Shown here: one piece after another, positions 54,888-64,000 of the stretch | Layout: the number at the start of each line of letters is the position of its first letter | Position numbering within the stretch: the first letter of the stretch is position 1 | Source: Cynocephalus volans | Taxonomy: Eukaryota > Chordata > Mammalia > Dermoptera > Cynocephalidae | DNA length: 64,000 bases | Assembly (NCBI RefSeq): GCF_027409185.1 | Contig: NC_084475.1 | Coordinates: 18,434,130-18,498,129 of the forward strand | Direction of reading: 5' to 3' | Notes under the pieces: generated by a model | What the model was told of the DNA's origin: nothing | Databases searched by the model: none | What the model saw: the letters and a program-made list of their open reading frames with translations, nothing else | Translations under genes and position numbers: made by a program

Positions 54888-57500
54888 ATCTCAGTCACAG
54901 TGGATTGGCAGATCATTATGAAAATTCTCACTGGGGACAGCAGCCCACTTACAGAAGTGAAGCCAACTGCACCTGGGATAAAGGGATAATAGATAGGACT
55001 GACAAGGAGGCGTGGCCTTCCATCACAGGAACAGAGACTGAATCTGCCTCAGAATGTACTACAGACACTGACTCTGCCTCCAACTGTGGCTCAGAGAACA
55101 GTAGCATGGCTACAGGGAGTGCCCAGGGCAACTTCACTGGACATACCAAGAAGACAAATGGCAATAATGGCACCAACGGCACACTTGTCCAAAGCCCTTC
55201 TAATCAGAGTGCCCTTGGAGCAGGGGGAGCGAACGGTAATGGAAGTGCAGCCAGAGTGTGGGGTGTAGCCACAGGCTCCAACTCTGGCCTTGCTCACTGC
55301 TCTATCAGCAGTGGGGATGGAAAAATGGACAACATGATTGGAGATGGGAGAAGTCAGAACTGCTGGGGTGCTTCCAACTCCAATGCTGGCATTAATCTTA
55401 ACCTTAATCCTAATGCCAACCCAGCTGCCTGGCCTGTACTTGGACATGAAGGAACTGTGGCGACAGGCAACCCTTCCAGTATTTGCAGTCCAGTCAGTGC
55501 CATAGGTCAAAACATGGGCAACCAGAATGGGAACCCAACAGGCACTTTAGGTGCTTGGGGAAACTTGCTGCCACAAGAGAGCACAGAACCACAAACGTCC
55601 ACTTCTCAGAATGTGTCTTTCAGCGTACAACCTCAGAACCTTAACACTGATGGACCAAATAACACTAACCCCATGAACTCTTCACCAAACCCTATCAATG
55701 CAATGCAGACAAATGGACTGCCAAACTGGGGCATGGCTGTTGGTGTGGGGGCCATCATCCCACCCCACCTGCAAGGCCTTCCTGGTGCTAATGGATCATC
55801 AGTTTCTCAAGTCAGTGGGAGTGGTGGTGAAGGAATAAGCAATTCTGTGTGGGGACTGTCCCCAGGTAACCCTGCCACAGGAAATAGCAATTCTGGGTTC
55901 AATCAGGGGAATGGAGACACTGTGAACTCAGCATTAAGTGCTAAACAAAATGGATCCAGCAGTGCTGTGCAAAAGGAAGGAAATGGAGGAAATGCTTGGG
56001 ATTCGGGTCCTCCTGCTGGTCCGGGAATACTCCCTTGGGGAAGGGGCAGTGGCAACAGTGGCATTGGTAATATCCAGTCGGGAGCTTGGAGCCACCCCGG
56101 CCGAAGCACCTCTAATGGCGTAAATGGGGAATGGGGAAAGCCCCCAAACCAGCATTCCAATAGTGACATCAGTGGGAAAGGATCAACAGGATGGGATAGT
56201 CCTAGTGTTACCAGCCAGAATCCTGCCACGCAGCCTGTCAGTGAACACATGAACTCTTGGGCCAAAGCTGCATCTTCTGGAGCTACAGCAAGTGAAGGAA
56301 GTAGCGATGGTTCTGGCAATCACAGTGAAGGAAGCACTGGGAGGGAAGGAACAGGAGAAGGCCGAAGGCGAGATAAAGGGATTATAGACCAAGGACACAT
56401 TCAGTTGCCACGGAATGATCTTGACCCAAGAGTCCTGTCTAATACTGGTTGGGGACAGACTCCCGTAAAGCAAAACACTGCCTGGGAATTTGAAGAATCC
56501 CCTAGGTCTGAAAGAAAAAATGACAATGGGACAGAGGCCTGGGGTTGTGCAGCTACTCAGCCTTCACACTCAGGGGGGAAGAATGATGGGTCCATCATGA
56601 ACAGTACAAATACCTCTTCAGTATCTGGGTGGGTGAGCTCGCCACCTGCCACTGTGCCAGCAAATGCAGGGTGGGGAGACAGCAACAGCAAAGCACCAAG
56701 TGGCCCAGGGGTTTGGGGGGACTCGATAAGCTCTACTGCTGTTAATAATGCTGCTGCTACCAAGAGTGGACATTCTTGGAGTGGGACCGTAAATCAGGAG
56801 GACAAGTCACCCACCTGGGGTGAGCCTCAGAAACCCAAGTCCCAAAACTGGGGAGATGGACAAAGATCAAATCCAGCCTGGAGTGCAGGAAGGGGAGATT
56901 GGGCAGATTCATCATCTGTCCTCGGACACTTGGGGGATGGAAAAAAAAATGGAGCTGGATGGGATGCGGACAGTAATAGATCAGGGTCTGGTTGGAATGA
57001 TACCACAAGATCTGGGACCAGTGGCTGGGGCAATGGCACAAATGCAAAAGTTAATCCAGGTACAAACTGGGGGGAGTCTTTAAAACCTGGCCCCCAACAG
57101 AACTGGGCTAACAAACCCCAAGACAGCAATGTGAGTAACTGGGGAGGAGCTGCTTCTGTTAAACAGACAGGAACAGGGTGGATTGGGGGGCCAGTACCAG
57201 TCAAACAGAAGGACAGCAGTGAGGCAACTGGCTGGGAAGAGCCCTCTCCTCCATCCATTCGACGTAAAATGGAAATTGATGATGGTACCTCAGCTTGGGG
57301 GGACCCAAGCACCTACAACAATAAAACTGTAAACATGTGGGATAGAAACAACCCGGTCATCCAGAGCAGTCCCACGACCAATACCACCACCACCACCACC
57401 ACCACCACAAGCAACACCACACACAGGGTGGAGACGCCGCCGCCACACCAGGCCAACACTCAGCTGAATCGATCGCCATTGCTCGGTCCAGGTATGAAAG
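54888..57500 (+). CDS. TNRC6C: TNRC6C large GW-repeat exon (Argonaute-binding domain)
   Basis: A 2613-nt exon after a TTTTTCAG acceptor, phase 1 on both sides. Its first codons read (D)LSHSGLADHYENSHWGQQP; there is no start codon here, since the base triplet at 54,905 is TTG, so an upstream exon supplies the N-terminus. It encodes about 870 residues rich in Gly, Asn, Ser and Trp with many GW/WG dipeptides (ENSHWGQQ, VWGVATG, CWGAS, AWGNLL, NWGMAV, VWGLSP, EWGKPP, GWGQTP, AWGDPS). These insert into tryptophan pockets of Argonaute PIWI domains and tie miRISC to silencing factors in P-bodies. A (ACC)n run encodes poly-Thr near 57,380-57,410. Very close to human TNRC6C with no disruption. The donor is AAAG/GTACTT at 57,501; an alternative lies 9 nt upstream. 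Confidence 0.96.
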
Positions 57501-58454
57501 GTACTTTATGTTCCTTTACAAGTAAAAAGATAGTTTATTCTCATTACATATGCATAAGTGCTCTGACTAGTGTTTTTATAGCAAATGACATTAAAATAAG
57601 TGCCCTTCCTCCCTGTAGTATTGTATCTAAATGCTATCCAGCAAAAGTAAAGCGGGATCCTCTAACAGCTTTCTGTACAAGAAAGAAATATGTATTAAGC
57701 ACTCTCAGTAGAACATCAGGCTGATGTTTTGGTGGTGATGGTGGCAGCTTGGAGTGGATAGTGGCGGGGGGTGGAGACAGCGATTCAAAAGGAGTGACAG
57801 TGTGACAGCAAGACTTGGTAGCTATTGGGATGTGGAGGCAAAGAAGAAAGGTGAGATGGAGATGGTCCAGAGCTTGGGTGAGTAGGCAGGTAACTGTGTC
57901 ATTTACTGACATAGCTGTGAGCACAGCAGGAGGCATAAATTCAGACACGTCCAGAGGAGACGACAGAAGATGTTAGATATGGAAGACTGGATCTCAGCCA
58001 GAGATCTGGCTAAAGGTAGAGCTATGGGAGAGTGGCAGTGAGCAGAGGGGCAAGGTCAAGAGTAGAGATGTTTAACGTGATACTGTTTAGAGCACATTTA
58101 AGAGCTGATAGAAAGGAGCAAGTAGAGAGGAGAATGGATGCAAAGGGAGGAGATCCCTGCATCCAGCAGGAAAGGGGGCACTTCATCCATCTTGTAGAGA
58201 GCGGTGTACAGGCAGGCCAGGCTGTCAGGGTCAGGGGCACCTCCTGGGATTCTTTTTTCTCTGGGAGTATGGAGGCTGCCCGCACAGTGTGGAGGGGGAG
58301 TGGGAGCAGAGTTGTGAGCAGAGGGGAGGCCTGTCTTAGCCCTTAAAGACAATGGAACAGAGAGCTGACCGGGGACCCCTGAGGGGTTTTATGGGCATTA
58401 GCAGGACCCAGAAATCACAGTACACAGGGAATAAATAAATATTCATTTTTTCAG

Positions 58455-58575
58455 TGTGTATTTGTTGGGACCTATTGTGTGCTAGGCAGCACTCTAGTTT
58501 CTGGGGACACAGCAGAGAGCAAAACAGTCAAAATCCCTGTGTGGTGGGGCTTACCATCTTGTGAGGGAGACAGGC
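58455..58575 (+). repeat. Ancient L2/MIR-class repeat
   Basis: GGGACCTATTGTGTGCTAGGC, then AGCAGAGAGCAAAACAGTCA, AAATCCCTGTGTGGTGGGGC and TTGTGAGGGAGACAGGCACC. Confidence 0.6.
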
Positions 58576-58929
58576 ACCCATGAGCGCATCTGGGAATGCT
58601 GGGGAGAGAGCACAAGCCAGCAAGTCTGAGTGCCCTGGGTGGGGACAGGACCTGTCATCGTGCTCAGGCAGCCTCGGCATTTGGGAGCCTGTTTGGATTT
58701 TGTCATAAGCATTCAGCACCTGGGGTGAAAGGAGTGTTGTCTTTCTTTCTGCACTGATTCAAATACCACTGCCCTACAAAACCTCCCTGGGTTCACCAGC
58801 CGGATATGCTCCCCGCAGCCTCCTCCCAGATTCCTGGCAATTCACTCTCACCTCTCTGAGGTGGCCGCATCAGGGTTCCTTTATGGATCTCAAGACTGTT
58901 TCATCAGCCTCTCCCTACACTTCAGTATC

Positions 58930-59215
58930 ACAAAACCAGGGGTCAGAAACCTGGTGGTTCATGGGCTGTACCTGGTTTCACCAACATGTCTTTTTGGCCC
59001 GCTTTTTTGCTATGAATCAGCATATTTTAATGAAAATGTTTTATATAAAATTTCAGATTTCTGGCTTCCTTTGGAAACATGGACTTTCTGACATGTTGGA
59101 TTCACATGGCAGCAGTCAGCTAGAGCAGACGGGCCCACGTGTTCTCTTTTGCCACACTGCCCGCCCCCAGTGGTTCCCAGCACTGAGGCTTTTGATCAGC
59201 AGCCACTGATCATCT
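58930..59215. mobile_element. Possible hAT-type element
   Basis: AACCAGGGGTCAGAAACCTG at the left and AGCAGCCACTGATCATCTAA at the right, with TTTGGCCCGCTTTTTTGCTA inside, resemble an old hAT-derived repeat. Terminal inverted repeats are weak. Confidence 0.45.
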
Positions 59216-61708
59216 AATGTGTTGCTAGTCTTCTCACACTGGCCTCTTTACACTTCCTGGCTTGGGGTGTTCGAATTTGTGGTTCCTAATTTTTACTAAT
59301 ATATGACTAACACACTTCTAGGCACTTACGTTTTATAAAGTACTTGAGGGAATCCAGAAAAGCAGGATTTGAAAATTAAGACATGGTATGGTCTAGTGGG
59401 AGAGGCCAATAATATCAAATTTAATACAGCTTGATCAGCATTATATTAAAGGTCTGCAGAAAAAGAAGTGGCCAATTATAATTAGTGAAAGAAAGATAAA
59501 GATAAGGATCTAAAATTTCAGTTGCTTAGGCATTTGTTGAGTGTTTGCCATGTGCTTGGCGTTTTTAGGTACTGGCTTAAATATTAATGAGATGGCTGAT
59601 GGCTTTTAAACTTATGTAAACTTATGAGCAATCCAGTTTATGAAATTACACTTCATTTCCTAAAATAATACCAGTTTTCCTCAGGCTCACAGAAAACTAA
59701 TTGATATCAGCATAACAAGAATGGGACAAAAAGGGTACTAAATTCACTTCAGCAATAGACACTGAACAATGGAGATTATATTTAATGCTGTGTATTTAAA
59801 ATTATTTTCAATCTACTGAAAATTCTTGCTTTGCATCACAATTATCTAGTGAGTCTCGGTTTTTACCATCTGTTCTTGAGCTTTTCGTGTCAGATGGCAT
59901 ATCCATGATGTTGATGTTAGTGAGGCATTGTAGGTAAATTTTAGTCTCACCAGAGATCAACTTTAAAATGGAAATATTCTTGATTTTTGTGTAGGCGAGT
60001 GTTCTTCCATTTATTTCTAAGATTTTGAAACGTAATGCCTGCAAATTATTTGCCTTCTACATAAAAGTACTGTATAGACATTTCTGTTGCTCTTCATAGG
60101 AATTAAAAATTCTATACAAATCAATTAACTATAATTACCATAGTCTTAATATTTTTCTTAGTTTTGGCTTAGTTAAATAATTTATAGTATTGTCTTTCAA
60201 AGAGACGGAAGTACAGTGATGACAGATTCTAGGTGAATTCATTAATTACCTACAGGTGACTGGGCTTTAGCAACACCTAAATTATTTTAACTTCCCAAAA
60301 CATCTATAATTTTTATCAGCTATGTTAATTTTCCTTATTTAGTTTTGTCCCTTTAATTTTTAAAACTACTCCCAATATACTTTATTGTTTACTGTGTCAT
60401 TATAGGTAATATTGTAGCTAGCAATTGCCTGCAATAACTGATTAAGGCTAACTCCTCAGTTATTGGTAATAATTTGCATATCATATTGCTCAGCATAGAA
60501 CTTGTAATTTAAAATGATTCATAGATTGGATGTCCTTTTGTCGTAAATCAATATTGCTGCATTTTATTAAAATAAAGAGCATCTAGGGAACTGACTCCAT
60601 GCTATTTTTAGTCAGAGATTTAATAAATTTCATAATTGAGATAGTAATATCTACATTAAGACCAAATCATTTAAGATTTGTGGTTAACTATTTGCACTTT
60701 ATACCATAAGCATTTGTCTTGCACGAAAAGTCACATGCTTTCTATTCCTCGGTTACCACCTCACATTTCTATCTCTGAGAAAATACACCTAAATGAAAAT
60801 TGCAACTGATACAAGCTATCAATTTGACTTATCAAGAGTATCAATTGAGCCTATGACAAAAGCAAAATGATTAGAATTTGAGTTGATTTGGAAAAGTAGT
60901 TTATGTACATGATATAAAATGTTTTATGTACCAACGTGTAAAGGGCATAGGCGTTTCTCTTTGCTGCTTTGTCCCGTGCCCCTTCTGTGCCTGTAGGTAA
61001 CAATGCTGCCTCCTTCCAGATTCATCACATACCCTTATTTTGTTTTCATCAGGAACCAGGATGCTTTTGCAGTAGGACTAGGCAAAAGAACGTAGAATTC
61101 CTGAAAAAGGGTTGTAGTCAGTGTGCCTGTTGGAACTATCTTGATTTATAATTCCTCAACTCTGTTCTATCTTTTAAGACATCTCAGATCATTTTCAGCT
61201 TGTGGGTGGTACCATGGGAACTGGAAGCATTCTCTAGTTGTTACTTTACCTTAATGTGTTTAATCTGCTGTCTTCTCATTTCTTTGCCCAGATAAATTGA
61301 TCTGTGTCTATGATGGTCAAAATATAAGGAAGAATAATTTTTTGGTATAGATCTGCAGCTTGTAAATTTTTCTTAGAAGAGAATAATGTAAGATATAATT
61401 TCTTTTAAATTGTTACGTATAAAACCAGAAGTAAACAAGATACTTTTAAAACATAGTTTCAAATTCTTTTAAAACCTACTATGTTCTAAATACTGTGAGT
61501 CTTTAATGTTGAATGGACTTTTAATTTTAAATGAGTGGAGAACAGGAGCAAGAAAATTGCAACTGTATATTGATGTTGATTTGATCATCACGTATTATAC
61601 ACAAACACCAATAGTCAATTCTGGATACCACCAATATGTATAATCAACTATGTTTCAGTTAAAAATAAATTTTTTAAAAAAAGAAAATGGCAACTTAAAA
61701 AAGCTAAA

Positions 61709-61796
61709 GAGCTCAGATGGTTAGAGCACGGTTTATAACACTAAGGTCAAAGGGTTTGGATCCCATACCGGCCATCCACCCAAAAACATAAAAAAT
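61709..61796 (+). mobile_element. tRNA-derived SINE monomer with target-site duplication
   Basis: AGCTCAGATGGTTAGAGCAC, then TATAACACTAAGGTCAAAGG and GTTTGGATCCCATACCGGCC with an A-rich tail. The 11-bp duplication AAAAAGCTAAA is at 61,698-61,708 and 61,797-61,807. It lies about 185 bp upstream of the next TNRC6C exon. Confidence 0.87.
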
Positions 61797-61980
61797 AAAA
61801 AGCTAAACATATCTGATTAAATACATTTGTCTCCTTTTTACTTTCTGTTAAAGGCCTTTCTGAGGATAGATTATCTTGAAATTAAAAATTAGCAATTCAA
61901 ATTGAAAATTGAATTATATTTTTCCTTTTTCTCTTTCTTTTCCTTTTATTATTTTTTCTCTCCCTTGGTACCCTTTTCAG

Positions 61981-62196
61981 TTTCATCAGGCTGGGGAGAA
62001 ATGCCTAATGTTCACACAAAGGCTGAAAACTCTTGGGGAGAAGCATCCTCCTCTTCTAACCTGGTTGATAATGGCACAGCAGCGTGGGGGAAGCCACCCA
62101 ACAGTGGCAGCGGATGGGGAGATCACCCGGCTGAGCCTGCAGTGGCATTTGGAAGAGCCAGTGCTCCTGCGGCCACCCCAGCCCTGTGCAAACCAG
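61981..62196 (+). CDS. TNRC6C: TNRC6C following GW exon
   Basis: A 216-nt exon after a CCCTTTTCAG acceptor, with donor AACCAG/GTAAGC. It reads (V)SSGWGEMPNVHTKAENSWGE, then NGTAAWGKPPNSGSGWGDHP and ends ALCKP. It continues the GW/WG series (GWGE, SWGE, AWGKPP, GWGD), part of the Argonaute-binding region known from human TNRC6 proteins. Phase 1 in and out, so it joins the previous exon correctly. Further exons (UBA-like, Q-rich and silencing domain) must lie right of the window if this locus is complete. Confidence 0.95.
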
Positions 62197-62399
62197 GTAA
62201 GCCTAGTATTCTGCTTGCCCCGATCTGGCAATTTAGAGATGGTTCGAAGTATTTTTAGAGGGATACTTCTCACTGAATTTTAAAACTACATTTTTAGGAC
62301 ACTTTCCTCATTATATTTACACTTAAAGACTGACTTTAAAACAAGACTATAAGGAAATATTTGCCGTATTTGACACATGAGTACAAAGGAGTTTTTGTT

Positions 62400-62512
62400 G
62401 TTGTTTTGGTTTTTGTGTGCTTTTTGTGGCTCACTGGTAGGGGGATCTGAATACTTGGCTTTGGTGTTGTAACACTGCTCTGTAACCAACTGAGCAACTG
62501 GCCACCATACGT
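62400..62512 (-). mobile_element. tRNA-derived SINE, inverted
   Basis: GGGGGATCTGAATACTTGGC, then TTTGGTGTTGTAACACTGCT and AACCAACTGAGCAACTGGCC are the antisense tRNA-Ile-like body. Confidence 0.75.
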
Positions 62513-63509
62513 AAAGGAGCTTTTGACAGAAGTCCATGCCCTTTTTTTCCTTCAAAAATACATACAAGATTAAAAGCAACCTAGCTATATATGTTTGGTA
62601 CTACCAGTAGCATCCACACTTCTTCAGCAGTATTCTTATACCTGCCACTTCAAATCATTTAAAACTGCTATTTCACTGAGCAGGGTAGATGAAGCATGTC
62701 ATTCTTTGTTCTTGAGTTAGTTTTTGAGAACACACGTTACTCCACAGCACTTTGACACTTCTTGCCTTGCTTTCATGTGGTAAACAAAGTTCCACTTTAG
62801 GTACTCTATGTTTATGCTTAAGCAACTTGAAAAAAGAAAAAAACATCATACATTTTCCTCCCATTTTCTTAATGTGTAGTGAGTGTACAGGTAATCCACA
62901 TTCTTAGAAATGTCTGTATTATGTTTACCAGGTTGAATTCTTTTAATTTCCAATATGATACTTATAAAATTGACAGAAGTATAAGATTGCTGATTTAAGT
63001 TTGATATTAAAATTAATTGTTCACATGGCTGCAGAAACTTCATATTTTCTTTGGGCATCATTAGATGTTCTAGATCTTGAAATGGAACTTTATCGGTTTT
63101 GTGTTTTGTTATTTTGCTAATACTGGATAGTATGTTCCATATAATCACCAGTCTGCTGGAAGTACTTATTTCATTCATGTTACATTTTGTTACAAATCTA
63201 AAGGATAAGAGAACTTCTGGGGACTTAGAGTCCTATGCCGTTTTGAGGCAGTATATTCTGATTTTAGAATTTGTCTTTAAAGGCCCAGTTTTATCCCTAT
63301 TCACCTTGCAAGCATCATATCTTCATCACCTTAAAGGCCCCAGCTAACTGTACTGTCACTTAGTCTTTAGCCTTCTTCAAGTTCTTCTAAGAAGTGAAAA
63401 TTTGGGGTAACTTTGACACCAAAATTGACTTTGTATTTTAAGGAAGGAGAAAAAAAATCATCCTGAATTTAAAACTCAGTAGTCAATGTGTAGCTCCATC
63501 TGCCTAAGG

Positions 63510-63655
63510 CCTATATCTTGCTGATCTGTGAGCATCTCCTGGGAGCTTGTCAGAAATGCATGCTGCTGGGCCCAGCCTCAGACCTGCTGCATTTCACATG
63601 ATCCCCGGCTGACACTAACGTATGGTCAAGTTTGTGAAGCACTGGTCTATATGAC
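63510..63655 (+). mobile_element. MER5A-like hAT element
   Basis: GTGAGCATCTCCTGGGAGCT, then TTGTCAGAAATGCATGCTGC, TGGGCCCAGCCTCAGACC and TTTGTGAAGCACTGG: the MER5A order. Confidence 0.8.
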
Positions 63656-64000
63656 ATAATGCTCACAAGTTTGGATCAGCAGTGATTAAGAATCACAGCA
63701 AGGACAATGACATTTTTCAGGAGTCTACATTTTAGTAGCCTTTTCATACCATGCAGATATTGCCATCTTTTCCTGTAGCCCCCTAAGACTTATTTTTCGA
63801 ATGTCAATGTTCCAAAATAATCTACACTTGGTGAAGGAAGTTTGGAACAGCACAGACTACAAGTAGCTCAAGTTTGAAGAAAAAAATATACATATATATT
63901 ACATATTTAGTAAGAGAAACTCAATTCTTAGGTCTGGGGGAAATGAAGTAGTAAATAGGTAGATTGCAGTATACCCCTTTTGTCCTGCCACCCCTAAATT

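Noticed and set aside
54905..54907. Start codon of the 939-residue open frame
   Set aside because: The triplet is TTG and lies inside an exon whose frame continues upstream to the splice acceptor. It encodes Leu within the TNRC6C protein.
57501..57724. C-terminal extension of the GW exon open frame past the donor
   Set aside because: The sequence loses TNRC6C similarity at a good splice donor, and the next exon at 61,981 resumes the protein in phase. It is intron read-through.

Overview
This is a stretch of mammalian nuclear genome: split exons with consensus splice sites, long repeat-rich introns, L1, MIR, MER5, MaLR and ERV remnants, and a nuclear mitochondrial insertion. The youngest-looking SINEs are built from one or two tRNA-Ile-like units, carry A tails and have clear target-site duplications. 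They look like the CYN SINEs described from colugos (Dermoptera), so I infer a colugo such as Galeopterus. This is my recollection of the family and was not checked against a database.

Layout. (1) 1-9.2 kb, + strand: the last five coding exons of TNRC6C (GW182 family, miRNA silencing), in one intact frame to a stop at 6573, then a long 3'UTR with AATAAA at 9156. The introns hold an MRPS36/KGD4 processed pseudogene, an MLT1 LTR and three SINEs. (2) 9.2-14.4 kb: intergenic DNA, then a 77-nt terminal-region exon of TMC6 on the - strand. This is the convergent neighbour TNRC6C has in other mammals. I find no other clear TMC6 exon. (3) 14.4-26 kb: repeats, including an L1 with tandem 5'UTR monomers and truncated ORF1, a CpG-rich promoter-like island, an LTR carrying a 34-bp x7 tandem repeat, and an old antisense L1. 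(4) 26.3-31.6 kb: a multi-exon, decayed GOLGA2/golgin-like pseudogene on +. (5) 31.6-44.1 kb: a compound satellite region. It holds a nearly T-free A-rich tract, then three GC-rich minisatellite modules separated by two copies of a cassette containing a NUMT (ND1, tRNA-Leu, 16S) and pyrimidine-rich arrays. A MaLR retroelement sits in the third module. (6) 44.1-54.9 kb: intronic or intergenic repeats. (7) 54,888-62,196, + strand: the large GW-repeat (Argonaute-binding) exon of TNRC6C and the exon after it, then intron to the window end.

The main structural oddity is that the C-terminal exons of TNRC6C lie about 48 kb upstream of its N-terminal exons on the same strand. One linear gene cannot be read in that order. 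The window therefore spans either the junction of a tandem or partial duplication of TNRC6C, a rearranged locus, or an assembly misjoin. The satellite block and the loss of the rest of TMC6 lie between the two pieces. In a normal locus the two parts would form one protein: the N-terminal GW repeats bind Argonaute, and the C-terminal silencing domain (tryptophan motifs and RRM) recruits PABP and deadenylases.
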